This document shows, in pieces, positions 50,020-61,527 of a stretch of 64,000 nucleotides of DNA. The stretch is from a bacterium. Lineage in GTDB: Bacteria; Bacillota; Bacilli; Lactobacillales; Streptococcaceae. Numbering within the stretch: the first letter of the stretch is position 1; each line of letters begins with the position of its first letter. The translations under genes were made by a program, and so were the position numbers. The DNA lies in contig CAJNDD010000001.1 in NCBI GenBank assembly GCA_905221435.1, forward strand, positions 62,001 to 126,000, read 5' to 3'. Under the pieces are notes generated by a model, which did no database searches, was not told the DNA's origin, and saw only the letters and a program-made list of their open reading frames with translations.

Positions 50020-51633
50020 ATGGAAATCATGACACTTGCGATTGCTGTTTTTGCCGTCATCATTGGTTTAGTCATTGGATATGTCAGCATCTCAGCTAAG
50101 ATGAAATCATCTCAAGAGGCTGCAGAGTTGATGCTTCTAAATGCTGAACAAGAAGCAACTAATTTACGAGGACAAGCTGAGCGCGAAGCGGATTTATTAC
50201 TAAATGAAGCCAAGAGCGAAAGCAAGTCTCTTAAAAAAGAAGCACTATTGGAGGCCAAAGAGGAAGCCAGAAAATACCGTGAAGAAGTGGACGCTGAATT
50301 TAAGTCAGAACGTCAGGAGCTCAAGCAAATTGAAAGTCGTTTGACGGAGAGAGCTGCGAGCCTTGACCGTAAGGACGATAATTTGACGAACAAAGAAAAA
50401 ACACTTGAACAAAAAGAACAAAGTATTTCTGATAGAGCAAAAAACCTTGATGCACGTGAAGAGCAATTAGAGGAAGTCGAAAGACAAAAAGAAGCTGAAC
50501 TTGAACGTATCGGTTCCCTTTCCCAAACTGAGGCTCGAGATATTATCTTGGCTCAGACAGAGGAAAACTTGACCAAGGAAATTGCTAGCCGCATTCGTGA
50601 GGCAGAGCAAGAAGTGAAGGAACGTTCAGACAAGATTGCGAAAGATATCTTGGTTCAGGCTATGCAGCGTATCGCTGGTGACTATGTAGCAGAGTCAACA
50701 AACTCAACAGTTCACCTACCAGACGATACCATGAAGGGTCGCATTATCGGTCGTGAAGGTCGAAACATTCGTACCTTTGAAAGTTTGACAGGGGTTGATG
50801 TGATTATCGACGATACACCGGAAGTGGTAACCTTGTCAGGATTTGATCCGATTCGTCGTGAAATTGCTCGTATGACCATGGAAATGTTGCTCAAGGATGG
50901 CCGTATCCACCCAGCTCGTATCGAGGAGTTGGTGGAGAAAAACCGTCAAGAGATTGACAATAAAATCCGTGAATACGGTGAGGCTGCAGCCTATGAGATT
51001 GGTGCGCCAAATCTTCATCCAGACTTGATGAAGATCATGGGACGCTTGCAGTTCCGTACTTCATATGGGCAAAATGTCTTGCGTCATTCGATTGAGGTTG
51101 CTAAGCTATCTGGTATCATTGCCAGTGAACTTGGTGAAAATGCAGCTCTTGCCCGTCGTGCTGGATTCCTTCATGACATCGGGAAGGCTATTGACCGCGA
51201 GGTTGAAGGTAGCCACGTTGAGATTGGTACGGAGTTGGCTCGTAAGTACAAGGAACACCCAGTTGTGGTGAATACCATTGCTAGCCACCACGGTGATGTG
51301 GAAGCCGAAAGCGTTATTGCAGTGATTGTTGCTGCAGCAGATGCCTTGAGTGCAGCGCGTCCAGGTGCTCGTAGCGAGTCTCTTGAAAGCTATATCAAGC
51401 GTCTCCATGATTTAGAAGAAATCGCTAATAGCTTTGAAGGAGTGCAAAATAGCTTTGCACTTCAAGCAGGACGTGAAATCCGCATCATGGTTAATCCAGG
51501 ACAAATCAAGGACGACAAAGTCACAATCTTGGCTCACAAAGTTCGTGAGAAAATTGAAAATAATCTCGATTACCCAGGAAATATCAAGGTAACCGTGATC
51601 CGCGAACTTCGTGCAGTAGATTATGCTAAATAA
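50020..51633 (+). CDS. rny: Ribonuclease Y
   Basis: RNase Y is the membrane-anchored endoribonuclease that starts mRNA decay. The 537-residue product has one N-terminal membrane helix (residues ~3-25), a long coiled coil (~30-200), then a KH RNA-binding domain with [15 protein letters not shown] near 238. The HD catalytic domain includes [10 protein letters not shown] and [10 protein letters not shown]. Start ATG 50020 follows GAGG. It is a single gene with its own promoter and terminator. Confidence 0.97.
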   Translation: MEIMTLAIAVFAVIIGLVIGYVSISAKMKSSQEAAELMLLNAEQEATNLRGQAEREADLLLNEAKSESKSLKKEALLEAKEEARKYREEVDAEFKSERQELKQIESRLTERAASLDRKDDNLTNKEKTLEQKEQSISDRAKNLDAREEQLEEVERQKEAELERIGSLSQTEARDIILAQTEENLTKEIASRIREAEQEVKERSDKIAKDILVQAMQRIAGDYVAESTNSTVHLPDDTMKGRIIGREGRNIRTFESLTGVDVIIDDTPEVVTLSGFDPIRREIARMTMEMLLKDGRIHPARIEELVEKNRQEIDNKIREYGEAAAYEIGAPNLHPDLMKIMGRLQFRTSYGQNVLRHSIEVAKLSGIIASELGENAALARRAGFLHDIGKAIDREVEGSHVEIGTELARKYKEHPVVVNTIASHHGDVEAESVIAVIVAAADALSAARPGARSESLESYIKRLHDLEEIANSFEGVQNSFALQAGREIRIMVNPGQIKDDKVTILAHKVREKIENNLDYPGNIKVTVIRELRAVDYAK

Positions 51634-51642
51634 ATAAGAAAG

Positions 51643-51669
51643 AGCAGTTGAAAAATTACTGCTTTTTTG
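51643..51669 (+). terminator. Terminator after rny
   Basis: AGCAGT at 51643-51648 pairs with ACTGCT at 51658-51663, followed by TTTTTT. Confidence 0.8.
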
Positions 51670-51701
51670 TTACACTAGATAGAAAGACTGTAGAAGGATA
51701 A

Positions 51702-52394
<693 letters not shown>

Positions 52395-52418
52395 ACTATA
52401 GGAAACAGGTACAAGCAA

Positions 52419-52733
52419 ATGATGTTAAAACCCTCTATTGATACCTTGCTAGACAAGGTACCATCAAAATATTCACTCGTAATCTTGGAAGCAAAACGTG
52501 CCCACGAACTAGAAGCAGGTGCGCCAGCAACTCAAGAGTTTAAGTCTGAAAAATCAACTCTTCGTGCTTTGGAAGAAATCGAGTCAGGAAACGTTACGAT
52601 TCACCCAGATCCAGAAGGAAAACGTGAAGCGGTTCGTCTCCGTATCGAAGAAGAAAAACGCCGCAAAGAGGAAGAAGAAAAGAAAATCAAAGAGCAAATC
52701 GCTAAAGAAAAAGAAGATGGTGAAAAAATTTAA
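52419..52733 (+). CDS. rpoZ: RNA polymerase omega subunit
   Basis: Omega helps assemble RNA polymerase by binding beta-prime. The 104-residue protein begins [20 protein letters not shown] and contains [14 protein letters not shown], typical of omega. The C-terminal third is an extremely charged Lys/Glu helix ([17 protein letters not shown]). Start ATG 52419 follows GGAAACAGG. It lies in its standard place between gmk and priA. Confidence 0.96.
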   Translation: MMLKPSIDTLLDKVPSKYSLVILEAKRAHELEAGAPATQEFKSEKSTLRALEEIESGNVTIHPDPEGKREAVRLRIEEEKRRKEEEEKKIKEQIAKEKEDGEKI

Positions 52734-52798
52734 GGTTGGGGGGACTCAATCTTATTTTTTCTATTGCAAGAATTTGCTGACAAGAAGGAGGTGAGAAG

Positions 52799-55195
52799 AT
52801 GGCTATTGCAAAGATTATCGTGGATGTTCCCCTGATGCAGACGGACCAGCCCTATAGCTACAAGGTTCCTGAGGAATTTGTAGACATGCTGGAAGTCGGT
52901 ATGCGGGTCCATGTCCCCTTCGGTAAGGGCAATCGTTTGATCCAAGGGATTGTGCTTGGCCTGGAGTCCCAGTCGGATGAAGAGGTGGCTGATCAGGACT
53001 TGAAAGAGATTGCGGAGGTGCTGGATTTTTCCCCGGTTCTCACTCAAGAGCAACTCTGGCTGGCTGAGGAGTTACGCAAGTCTGTCTTTTCTTATAAAAT
53101 CTCCATTCTAAAAGCCATGTTGCCTGGATTTTTAAACTCCAGTTATGATAAGATTCTCTATCCTCTGGAAGGTCTGAGTCAGGCAGACCGAGAGCGTTTG
53201 TTTGGTTCAGAAGATTCGCTCGCCTTTTCTTCTCTAGATTTGGCCAAACAGGCAGAAATGATGCGCTTGACCAGGAAAGGTTTGCTCCGTTTAGAATACC
53301 AGGCAGTCGATCAAAAGAAGGTCAAAACCCAGTCCTGGTATGAGGTTGATGCTACTCTACTAGAGCAGATTGAGATTTCTGCGCGTGCAAAGAAAAAAGC
53401 AGAGTTGAGAGATTATCTGCTGTCTCATCCTGAGAGTGCTCCTCTGGCTAGCTTGTTAGAATCCTACTCACGCGAGCAAGTCAACTTCTTTGTGGAGCAA
53501 GGAGCTCTAACCCTAGTCCAAAAGGAAGTGCAACGCTCAGCCGCTTATTTTGAAGGCATTGAAGTAAGTACACCTTTGGAATTGAATCCAGAACAAAGAC
53601 AGGCGCGTGATGCCGTTGTCAGTGCTATTGGCAGTCAACAGCCTCCTTTCCTCCTTCAAGGGATTACAGGGAGTGGGAAAACAGAAGTTTACTTACAGAT
53701 TATCCAAGGAGCCCTGGACAAGGGGAAAACGGCTATTTTGCTGGTACCTGAGATTTCTCTGACGCCACAGATGACGGAGCGTTTCATTGCTCGTTTCGGC
53801 GAGAAAGTAGCCATCCTTCACTCTGGCCTGTCCAATGGTGAAAAGTACGATGAATGGCGCAAGGTTGAGCGTGGAGATGCTCAAGTTGTCGTTGGCGCTA
53901 GATCAGCTATCTTTGCTCCTCTGAAAAATCTGGGTGTCATGATTATCGATGAAGAACATGAAGCTAGCTACAAACAAGACAGCAATCCCCGTTATCATGC
54001 CAGAGAGGTCGCCATTTTACGGGCCCAGTACAATCAAGCAGCCCTAGTCCTTGGTTCGGCAACACCGAGCTTAGAAAGCCGTGCGCGGGCTGGCAAAGGT
54101 GTCTATCAACACTTACGTCTGACCCAACGGGCCAATCCTTTAGCCACCATTCCTGAGGTTCAAGTGATTGACTTTCGTGACTATATCGGGCAGAATGAGA
54201 CGTCAAACTTTACGCCTCCTTTGCTAGAGGCCATTCAAGATCGCCTGGATAAAAAAGAGCAGGTAGTCCTCATGCTCAACCGTCGAGGTTATTCTAGCTT
54301 TGTTATGTGTCGGGAGTGTGGGACGGTAGATAGCTGTCCCAACTGTGACATTTCTCTGACTCTCCACATGGATACCAAGACCATGAACTGCCATTACTGT
54401 GGTTTTTCGAAGGGGATTCCTCATGTCTGTCCAAACTGTCAGAGCCACAGTATTCGTTACTATGGGACAGGGACTCAGAAAGCCTACGATGAGCTAGCAG
54501 AGCTCTTTCCTCAGGCTCGCATTCTGCGCATGGATGTGGACACGACCCGCAAGAAAGGCAGTCACCAAGCTCTTCTTGACCAGTTTGGCCGTGGGGAAGC
54601 AGATATCTTGTTGGGAACTCAGATGATTGCCAAGGGCTTGGATTTTCCAAATGTGACCCTAGTCGGAGTCCTCAATGCGGATACAGCCCTGAACTTGCCT
54701 GATTTCCGTTCTTCTGAGAGAACCTTCCAGCTCTTAACTCAGGTGGCTGGTCGCGCAGGTCGTGCAGAAAAGGCTGGACAGGTCTTGATTCAGTCCTACA
54801 ATCCTGAGCATTATGCCATTCGTTTTGCCAAAGACCAGGACTACGAAGGTTTTTATGCTTATGAAATGGGCATCAGGCGCCAACTCGGCTATCCGCCTTA
54901 TTATTTTACGATTGGGATTACCCTCTCTCACAAGAAAGAAGAAGAGGTTGTCAAGCGTGCCTATGAAGTTATGGGAATTTTGCGCTCAGGTTTATCGGAA
55001 ACTAGTAAAATCCTTGGACCAACGCCAAAACCCATCGCCCGTACTCACAACCTTTATCATTACCAGATTTTGATTAAATACCGTTTAGAAGATGAGCTAG
55101 GTCCAACTCTCAATCGAGTTTTGGCCTTGACTCAAGAACGGGAAAATAGCGAGCTTCGTCTCAGTATTGACCATGAACCGCAGCAATTTTTATAA
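52799..55195 (+). CDS. priA: Primosomal protein N' (replication restart helicase) PriA
   Basis: PriA restarts replication at repaired forks. The 798-residue product has an N-terminal DNA-binding domain (ALMQT-type VDVPLMQTDQPYSYKVP), Walker A GITGSGKT near residue 290, and DEEH near 385. Two zinc-binding clusters follow: CRECGTVDSCPNC and CHYCG...CPNC around 500-545. The later helicase motifs include QMIAKGLDFPNVTLVGVLNAD. ATG 52799 has a strong AGGAGG site. fmt starts 12 bases after its stop. Confidence 0.97.
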   Translation: MAIAKIIVDVPLMQTDQPYSYKVPEEFVDMLEVGMRVHVPFGKGNRLIQGIVLGLESQSDEEVADQDLKEIAEVLDFSPVLTQEQLWLAEELRKSVFSYKISILKAMLPGFLNSSYDKILYPLEGLSQADRERLFGSEDSLAFSSLDLAKQAEMMRLTRKGLLRLEYQAVDQKKVKTQSWYEVDATLLEQIEISARAKKKAELRDYLLSHPESAPLASLLESYSREQVNFFVEQGALTLVQKEVQRSAAYFEGIEVSTPLELNPEQRQARDAVVSAIGSQQPPFLLQGITGSGKTEVYLQIIQGALDKGKTAILLVPEISLTPQMTERFIARFGEKVAILHSGLSNGEKYDEWRKVERGDAQVVVGARSAIFAPLKNLGVMIIDEEHEASYKQDSNPRYHAREVAILRAQYNQAALVLGSATPSLESRARAGKGVYQHLRLTQRANPLATIPEVQVIDFRDYIGQNETSNFTPPLLEAIQDRLDKKEQVVLMLNRRGYSSFVMCRECGTVDSCPNCDISLTLHMDTKTMNCHYCGFSKGIPHVCPNCQSHSIRYYGTGTQKAYDELAELFPQARILRMDVDTTRKKGSHQALLDQFGRGEADILLGTQMIAKGLDFPNVTLVGVLNADTALNLPDFRSSERTFQLLTQVAGRAGRAEKAGQVLIQSYNPEHYAIRFAKDQDYEGFYAYEMGIRRQLGYPPYYFTIGITLSHKKEEEVVKRAYEVMGILRSGLSETSKILGPTPKPIARTHNLYHYQILIKYRLEDELGPTLNRVLALTQERENSELRLSIDHEPQQFL

Positions 55196-55207
55196 GAAGG
55201 AGAAGAA

Positions 55208-56143
55208 ATGACAAAACTAATCTTTATGGGAACTCCCGATTTTTCAGCAACAGTTTTGAAGGGTTTGTTATCAGATGATCGTTACGAGATTTTAGCAGTT
55301 GTGACCCAGCCAGACCGCGCTGTCGGCCGTAAAAAAGTGATTCAAGAAACCCCAGTCAAACAGGCAGCCAAAGAAGCAGGTCTTCCTATCTACCAGCCTG
55401 AAAAATTATCTGGAAGTCCAGAGATGGAAGCCATTATGAAGCTAGGAGCAGATGGGATTGTGACCGCTGCTTTTGGGCAGTTTCTCCCAAGTAAACTCCT
55501 TGATAGCATGAACTTTGCAGTCAACGTTCACGCTTCCCTTCTTCCTAAACACCGTGGTGGTGCCCCCATTCATTATGCCTTGATTCAAGGGGATGAGGAA
55601 GCTGGTGTGACCATCATGGAGATGGTCAAGGAGATGGATGCAGGGGATATGATTTCCCGTCGCAGTATTCGCATCACAGATGAGGACAATGTCGGCACCT
55701 TGTTTGAAAAATTAGCCATTGTTGGTCGTGACTTGCTTTTGGACACCCTTCCTGCCTATATTGCTGGGGAGATTAAGCCTGTGCCTCAGGACCCAAGTCT
55801 AGTCACTTTCTCGCCAAATATCAAACCAGAAGAAGAAAAGTTGGATTGGACTAAAACTAACCGTCAACTTTTTAACCAAATCAGAGGGATGAATCCCTGG
55901 CCTGTTGCCCACACTTTTCTCAAGGGAGACCGTTTTAAGATTTATGAAGCTCTACCAGTAGAAGGTCAGGGAGTTCCAGGCGAGATCCTGTTTATTGGCA
56001 AGAAGGAATTGATTGTCGCAACGGCAGAAGGAGCTCTATCCCTCAAGCAAGTGCAGCCAGCTGGAAAGCCTAAGATGGACATTGCTTCCTTCCTCAACGG
56101 AGTGGGACGGACATTGACTATAGGAGAACGATTTGGTGACTAA
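55208..56143 (+). CDS. fmt: Methionyl-tRNA formyltransferase
   Basis: Fmt formylates initiator Met-tRNA using 10-formyl-tetrahydrofolate. The 311-residue product begins [13 protein letters not shown]. The catalytic region has [21 protein letters not shown] (Asn, His) near residues 107-127 and an Asp in EMDAGDM. The C-terminal OB-like domain includes [12 protein letters not shown]. The last bases overlap the rsmB start. Confidence 0.97.
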   Translation: MTKLIFMGTPDFSATVLKGLLSDDRYEILAVVTQPDRAVGRKKVIQETPVKQAAKEAGLPIYQPEKLSGSPEMEAIMKLGADGIVTAAFGQFLPSKLLDSMNFAVNVHASLLPKHRGGAPIHYALIQGDEEAGVTIMEMVKEMDAGDMISRRSIRITDEDNVGTLFEKLAIVGRDLLLDTLPAYIAGEIKPVPQDPSLVTFSPNIKPEEEKLDWTKTNRQLFNQIRGMNPWPVAHTFLKGDRFKIYEALPVEGQGVPGEILFIGKKELIVATAEGALSLKQVQPAGKPKMDIASFLNGVGRTLTIGERFGD

Positions 56144-57449
56144 AGTAGAAACGGCTAGAAGTCTAGCTCTTGCAGTGCTAGAGGATGTTTTTGTTAATCA
56201 AGCATATTCAAATATTGCATTAAATAAACACCTCAAGGGCAGTCAACTCTCAGCAGCAGACAAGGGTTTGGTGACAGAGATTGTCTATGGAACGGTAGCC
56301 CGAAAACTGACTCTAGAATGGTACCTGTCCCACTTTATCGAAGACCGGGATAAGCTGGATACCTGGCTCTATGTCCTGCTTCTCATGAGTGCCTACCAAC
56401 TCCGCTATCTGGATAAAATTCCAGATCATGCTGTGGTCAATGAAGCAGTAGAATTGGCCAAAGTCCGTAAAAAGGGCAGTGAAAAATTGGTCAACGCCGT
56501 CCTTCGTCGTATTCTGCGTGAAGGCTGGCCAGATATTACCAGTATTAAACGCAAAAACAAGCGTGATTCCATTGCCTATTCTCTCCCAGTTTGGCTCGTA
56601 TCTAAACTCAAGGAAGAATACGGTGAATCGCGAGCACAAGCCATCTTTGAAAGTCTCTTGGTGCGCAACAAAGCGAGTATCCGGGTGACCGACTTGAGTC
56701 GAAAGGAGGAAATCAAAGCTTTGTTAGAGGCGACTGATTCCCCTTTGGCAGCCACTGGTCTGGTCAAGGAGCAAGGCCACTTTGCAGGACATGATTTGTT
56801 CGCAGAAGGGGCCATTACCATACAAGACGAGTCCAGTCAATTGGTTGCTCCGACTCTTGATTTACAAGGTGATGAGCAGGTGCTTGATGCCTGTGCGGCT
56901 CCTGGTGGGAAGACAGCTCATATGGCCTCTTACCTCACATCTGGTAAGGTGACAGCTTTGGACCTTTACGACCACAAGTTAGACTTGATCCAAGAAAATG
57001 CGGAGCGTTTGGGTGTGGCAGATCGAGTGCAAACGCAAAAATTGGACGCCAGAAAAGTGCATGAGTTTTTCGGCCGTGACTCTTTTGACAAGATTTTAGT
57101 AGATGCTCCTTGTTCTGGGATTGGACTCTTGCGCCGAAAACCAGACATCAAATACAATAAAGAAACGGCAGATTTCACATCCTTACAGGAAATTCAGCTA
57201 GAAATATTAGGTAATGTTTGTCAAACGTTGCGAAAAGGTGGTATAATAACGTATAGTACCTGTACTATTGTCTCTGAGGAGAACTTTCAAGTTGTTGAAG
57301 CTTTTTTAGAAAGTCATCCCGAGTTCGAGCAGGTTAAACTAGAACACGAATGTAAAGATATCCTGAAAGACGGCTGCATCCTGATTACTCCTGAATTGTA
57401 CGGAAGTGATGGATTCTTTATCAGCCAATTTCGTAAGATATCAGAATAG
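56136..57449 (+). CDS. rsmB: 16S rRNA (cytosine(967)-C5)-methyltransferase RsmB
   Basis: RsmB methylates C967 of 16S rRNA. The likely start is GTG 56136 ([19 protein letters not shown]); a TTG three bases earlier is possible. GGAG is at 56123-56126. The 437-residue protein has an N-terminal NusB-like RNA-binding domain (~1-140). The SAM site [16 protein letters not shown] is near residue 250. The two catalytic cysteines are in DAPCSG and TYSTCT. It overlaps fmt by 8 bases. Confidence 0.95.
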   Translation: MTKVETARSLALAVLEDVFVNQAYSNIALNKHLKGSQLSAADKGLVTEIVYGTVARKLTLEWYLSHFIEDRDKLDTWLYVLLLMSAYQLRYLDKIPDHAVVNEAVELAKVRKKGSEKLVNAVLRRILREGWPDITSIKRKNKRDSIAYSLPVWLVSKLKEEYGESRAQAIFESLLVRNKASIRVTDLSRKEEIKALLEATDSPLAATGLVKEQGHFAGHDLFAEGAITIQDESSQLVAPTLDLQGDEQVLDACAAPGGKTAHMASYLTSGKVTALDLYDHKLDLIQENAERLGVADRVQTQKLDARKVHEFFGRDSFDKILVDAPCSGIGLLRRKPDIKYNKETADFTSLQEIQLEILGNVCQTLRKGGIITYSTCTIVSEENFQVVEAFLESHPEFEQVKLEHECKDILKDGCILITPELYGSDGFFISQFRKISE

Positions 57450-57464
57450 GAAGGAACTGACACA

Positions 57465-58205
57465 ATGGAAATAGCATTATTAACAGATGTTGGTCAGAAA
57501 CGAACAAATAACCAGGACTATGTCAATCACTTTGTCAATCGGGCAGGACGCACCATGATCATCTTGGCTGATGGGATGGGAGGACACCGTGCAGGAAATA
57601 TCGCTAGTGAAATGGCGGTAACGGATCTTGGTGTGGCTTGGGTTGATACCCAAATTGACACTGTCAATGAAGTTCGTGAGTGGTTTGCCCACTACCTGGA
57701 GATTGAAAATCAAAAAATTCATCAACTAGGTCAGGACGAAGCCTATAGAGGTATGGGGACAACGCTAGAAGCTGTTGCTTTTATTGACAACCAAGCCATC
57801 TATGCTCACATTGGAGACTCTCGTATCGGTTTGATTCGTGGGGAAGAGTATCATCAGTTGACGAGTGACCATTCCTTAGTTAATGCTTTATTGAAAGCTG
57901 GTCAATTGACTCCAGAAGAAGCAGAAAGCCACCCTCAAAAGAATATCATCACACAGTCTATCGGACAAAAGGATGAAATTCAGCCAGATTTTGGGATGAT
58001 TACGCTGGAGACTGGGGATTATCTCCTACTCAATAGTGACGGTTTGACCAATATGATTTCGGCGAGCGAGATTTATGATATCGTAACCAGTGATATTTCC
58101 TTAGCAGACAAGGCGGCAACCCTCATTCGTTTCGCTAACAATGCAGGAGGTTTAGACAACATTACGGTTGCCCTTGTTTACATGAACGAGGAGGCAGCAG
58201 AATGA
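57465..58205 (+). CDS. phpP: PP2C-type serine/threonine protein phosphatase PhpP/Stp
   Basis: A 246-residue PP2C phosphatase that reverses StkP phosphorylation. The metal-binding motifs are [14 protein letters not shown] (residues ~5-18), [12 protein letters not shown] (~34-45), GDSRIGL (~117) and SDGLTN, with [11 protein letters not shown] at the end. ATG 57465 follows AAGGA. The stop overlaps the kinase start (ATGA), so phosphatase and kinase are translated together, as in other Firmicutes. Confidence 0.96.
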   Translation: MEIALLTDVGQKRTNNQDYVNHFVNRAGRTMIILADGMGGHRAGNIASEMAVTDLGVAWVDTQIDTVNEVREWFAHYLEIENQKIHQLGQDEAYRGMGTTLEAVAFIDNQAIYAHIGDSRIGLIRGEEYHQLTSDHSLVNALLKAGQLTPEEAESHPQKNIITQSIGQKDEIQPDFGMITLETGDYLLLNSDGLTNMISASEIYDIVTSDISLADKAATLIRFANNAGGLDNITVALVYMNEEAAE

Positions 58206-60106
58206 TCCAAATCGGCAAAATTTTTGCCGGGCGGTATCGGATTTTAAAACAGATTGGTCGAGGAGGCATGGCAGATGTTTACTTGGCCAAGGATTTGATC
58301 CTAGATGGGGAAGAAGTGGCAGTGAAGGTCCTGAGGACCAACTACCAGACAGACCCTATTGCTGTGGCACGTTTCCAGCGTGAAGCAAGGGCCATGGCGG
58401 ATCTAGACCATCCTCATATCGTTCGGATAACAGATATCGGTGAGGAAGAAGGTCAACAGTATTTGGCTATGGAATATGTAGCAGGACTTGACCTCAAGCG
58501 TTATATTAAAGAACACTATCCTCTTTCAAACGAAGAAGCAGTGCGAATTATGGGACAGATTCTTTTGGCTATGCGTTTAGCACATGCTCGCGGGATTGTT
58601 CACCGAGATTTGAAACCTCAAAATATCCTCTTGACCCCAGATGGTACTGCCAAGGTCACGGACTTTGGGATTGCAGTAGCCTTTGCAGAGACCAGTCTCA
58701 CTCAGACCAATTCTATGCTGGGATCTGTTCATTATCTGTCACCTGAGCAAGCGCGTGGTTCTAAAGCGACCTTCCAGAGTGATATCTATGCCATGGGGAT
58801 TATTTTCTATGAAATGCTGACTGGTCATATTCCTTACGATGGGGATAGTGCGGTTACGATTGCTCTCCAGCATTTTCAAAAACCACTACCATCAGTCATT
58901 GCTGAAAATCCATCTGTACCTCAGGCTTTAGAAAATGTCGTCATCAAGGCAACTGCTAAGAAGCTATCGGATCGCTATCAGTCGGTTTCAGAAATGTATG
59001 TGGACTTGTCAACTAGCTTGTCTTATAATCGTCGAAACGAACCTAAACTGGTCTTTGATGATGCCAATAAGGCGGATACCAAAACCTTGCCAAAGGTTCC
59101 GCAAAGCACTCTAACTTCTATCCCTAAAACTCAGGTGCAAGAAGAACGCCCATCAGTAAGAAAACCAACTCAAGAAATTTCAAATCAGGCGTCTGTACAA
59201 AAGCCAGCTAAAAAACGGAAGTTTAAGGCTCGCTATATGATTATACTAGCTAGTCTATTGTTAGTTGCAGCCTCTCTCATTTGGATTTTTTCAAAAACCC
59301 CAGCAACTATAAGTATCCCAAATGTAGCTGGGCAGACAGTTGCTGAGGCTAAAGAAGCTCTTAAAAAATCCAAGTTTGAAGCGGGGGAAGAAAAGTCAGA
59401 GCCTAGCGATACGGTAGCAGAAGGACGCGTTATTCGAACCGATCCAGAAGCAGGAAGCGGTCGAAAAGAAGGAACCAAGGTCAATTTAATTGTTTCTTCT
59501 GGTAAGCAATCCTTCCAGCTGAGCAACTATGTGGGACGTAAGTATACGGATGTCGTAGCTGAACTCAAGGAAAAAAAGGTTCCCGAAAATCTAATCAAGA
59601 TGGAAGAGGAAGAATCCAGCGAAAGCGAACCTGGAACCGTCCTCAGACAGACCCCTGCTTCAGGTACGACTTATGACCTTTCAAAAGCTACCACGATTAC
59701 CTTAACGGTTGCTAAGAAGGTAACTAGTGTCAGCATGCCGAACTACATCGGTTCAAGTCTCGAATTTACAAAGAATAATTTGACCCAGATTGTGGGCGTA
59801 AAAGAAGCCAATATTGAAGTTGTTGAAGTGTCGACTGCTCCTGAAGGAACTGCTGAAGGAACAGTTGTAAATCAAACTCCAAAAGCAGGGGAAAAGATTG
59901 ATCTTGCTAGCACTCGTATCAAGCTTTCGATTTACAAACCTAAAACACCGCCATCTACTTCATCATCAACATCAGCCCAGCGTGGCAACCAAGGTTCTAC
60001 CACAACCACACCAAATCAGGGGAACCAACAAGGGAATCAACAGGGTAATACTCCCTCAACTAGTCAACCAAATAGTGAAGGGAATAATGAAAATTCACGT
60101 GATTAA
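58202..60106 (+). CDS. stkP: PASTA-domain Ser/Thr protein kinase StkP with three PASTA repeats
   Basis: StkP senses cell-wall fragments and phosphorylates division proteins. The kinase domain (about 10-270) has a glycine loop GRGGMADVY (19-27), Lys42, HRDLKPQN (134-141) and DFG (154-156). One membrane helix is at ~346-366. Outside are three PASTA domains (about 370-436, 437-507 and 508-582). The last ~50 residues are a Ser/Thr/Gln/Asn/Gly tail of low complexity. Pneumococcal StkP has four PASTA domains and 659 residues; this one has 634. It is co-translated with phpP and ends at a strong terminator. Confidence 0.96.
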   Translation: MIQIGKIFAGRYRILKQIGRGGMADVYLAKDLILDGEEVAVKVLRTNYQTDPIAVARFQREARAMADLDHPHIVRITDIGEEEGQQYLAMEYVAGLDLKRYIKEHYPLSNEEAVRIMGQILLAMRLAHARGIVHRDLKPQNILLTPDGTAKVTDFGIAVAFAETSLTQTNSMLGSVHYLSPEQARGSKATFQSDIYAMGIIFYEMLTGHIPYDGDSAVTIALQHFQKPLPSVIAENPSVPQALENVVIKATAKKLSDRYQSVSEMYVDLSTSLSYNRRNEPKLVFDDANKADTKTLPKVPQSTLTSIPKTQVQEERPSVRKPTQEISNQASVQKPAKKRKFKARYMIILASLLLVAASLIWIFSKTPATISIPNVAGQTVAEAKEALKKSKFEAGEEKSEPSDTVAEGRVIRTDPEAGSGRKEGTKVNLIVSSGKQSFQLSNYVGRKYTDVVAELKEKKVPENLIKMEEEESSESEPGTVLRQTPASGTTYDLSKATTITLTVAKKVTSVSMPNYIGSSLEFTKNNLTQIVGVKEANIEVVEVSTAPEGTAEGTVVNQTPKAGEKIDLASTRIKLSIYKPKTPPSTSSSTSAQRGNQGSTTTTPNQGNQQGNQQGNTPSTSQPNSEGNNENSRD

Positions 60107-60109
60107 CCC

Positions 60110-60146
60110 AATCTTTGTCATGATTTCATGACAAAGATTTTTTTTC
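60110..60146 (+). terminator. Strong terminator after stkP
   Basis: AATCTTTGTCATGA at 60110-60123 pairs perfectly with TCATGACAAAGATT at 60126-60139, followed by more than six T. It ends the gmk-stkP block. Confidence 0.92.
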
Positions 60147-60193
60147 ACAAGATTTTGTGATAAAATATAGAAAGCAGAAAAAAGGAGGAGAAA

Positions 60194-60952
60194 ATGGACG
60201 AATCAAAAGAGTTGAATGCCGTCATTGATGTGATTATGTTAGCTGGAACCATTCTCCTGAAAAGTGGCTCAGAGATTCATCGAGTTGAGGATACTATGAT
60301 CCGCATTGCCCATTCGCAGGGAATTATGGATTGCAATGTTCTTGCCATGCCCGCAGCTATTTTCTTTTCTATCGAAAACACCAATATTTCTCGGATGAAA
60401 CGGGTGACCTCATCCTCCTATAACATCGAAAAAGTCTGTGATGTCAACCAAGTATCACGAGAACTTGTGGGTGGTCAGATCGATCTTTCTACAGCCTTTC
60501 AAAAGCTGAAAGAAATCGGCAATCAAGCTCTTCCTTATACCAAGTTCCAAGTGACTGTAGCAGCGACCCTCAGTGCCCCTTTCTTCTCGATTATGTTTGG
60601 GGGCAATGTCTATGACGCTTTTGGCGCAGCTATTGCGACTTTATTTGGATTTGCCTTCTCTCTCTATGTCGAGAAGTTTATCCGCATTCCTTTTGTAACG
60701 GCCTTTGCGGGTGCCTTTGTTTTCGGATTGATCGCCCAGTTCTGGGCCCGCTATACAGGATTTCCTTCGACGGCAGACTTGATTATAGCAGGAGCGGTCA
60801 TGCCCTTTGTTCCAGGGATTGCTCTGACAAATGCGGTACGGGATATCATGACCAACCATATCAACTCTGGTATGAGCAAGATGTTTGAATCTTTGCTCAT
60901 TACCCTCGCTTTAGGGGCTGGCACCTCTGTCGCCCTGGTTTTGATGACATAA
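60194..60952 (+). CDS. Threonine/serine exporter, large subunit (YjjP/DUF1212 type)
   Basis: A 252-residue membrane protein corresponding to the N-terminal half of the ThrE-type exporter (DUF1212, YjjP). The soluble start (LLKSGSEIHRVEDTMIRIA, near residues 21-39) is the family motif. Five or so helices follow from ~115, with GAVMPFVPGIALTNAVRD near 195-212. In some bacteria this and the next protein are fused. ATG 60194 has AAAGGAGGAG upstream. The partner gene starts one base after its stop. Confidence 0.9.
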   Translation: MDESKELNAVIDVIMLAGTILLKSGSEIHRVEDTMIRIAHSQGIMDCNVLAMPAAIFFSIENTNISRMKRVTSSSYNIEKVCDVNQVSRELVGGQIDLSTAFQKLKEIGNQALPYTKFQVTVAATLSAPFFSIMFGGNVYDAFGAAIATLFGFAFSLYVEKFIRIPFVTAFAGAFVFGLIAQFWARYTGFPSTADLIIAGAVMPFVPGIALTNAVRDIMTNHINSGMSKMFESLLITLALGAGTSVALVLMT

Positions 60953-60953
60953 G

Positions 60954-61409
60954 ATGACTCTAACAAGTATTTTGCTGCAAGCAGTGGCGAGTTTACTCGC
61001 CATTATCACCTTTCTAATCGTACTGAATGTTCAACGCTCCATGCTCCTACCTGGTGGTGTTTTGGGAATGGGCGTTTGGCTCCTCTATCTCGTGCTCAAA
61101 GAACCAACCAATGTTATTGTCGCGACCTTTATCGCAGCAGTAATTGGCTCTTGCATCAGTCAGATTTTAAGTATTGTCTATAAGACACCAGCGGTGGTCT
61201 TTGTCTTGGCCATTCTTGCCCCCTTGGTGCCGGGTTATTTATCCTATCGAACGACAGCTTTCTTTGTGACAGGAGATTACAGCCATGCTATTGCCAGCGC
61301 GACTTTGGTGGTTATGTTAGCTCTTGTTATTTCTATTGGAATGGCAAGTGGAACGGTGATTTTAAAGCTTTATTACTATATCCGCAAACAACGAGGGATC
61401 TCTTCCTAA
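60954..61409 (+). CDS. Threonine/serine exporter, small subunit (YjjB/DUF3815 type)
   Basis: A 151-residue protein with four or five membrane helices, the C-terminal half of ThrE-type exporters (DUF3815, YjjB). The PGGVLGMGVWLLY and PLVPGYLSYRTTAFF segments are typical. It follows its partner after one base, so both are made together. A substrate such as threonine or serine (or a dicarboxylate) is inferred from the family. Confidence 0.9.
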   Translation: MTLTSILLQAVASLLAIITFLIVLNVQRSMLLPGGVLGMGVWLLYLVLKEPTNVIVATFIAAVIGSCISQILSIVYKTPAVVFVLAILAPLVPGYLSYRTTAFFVTGDYSHAIASATLVVMLALVISIGMASGTVILKLYYYIRKQRGISS

Positions 61410-61421
61410 TGCAGTCAAAGC

Positions 61422-61456
61422 AAAGACTTGATTTGTTGAATCAAGTCTTTTTTCTC
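61422..61456 (+). terminator. Terminator after the exporter genes
   Basis: AAAGACTTGATT at 61422-61433 pairs with AATCAAGTCTTT at 61439-61450, followed by TTT and CTC. Confidence 0.88.
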
Positions 61457-61527
61457 TCTTTTATTCCTATTTGTGATAAAATAGAATGAAACGATTTTTT
61501 ACAATGAATGAAAAAACAGAGGTAAAT

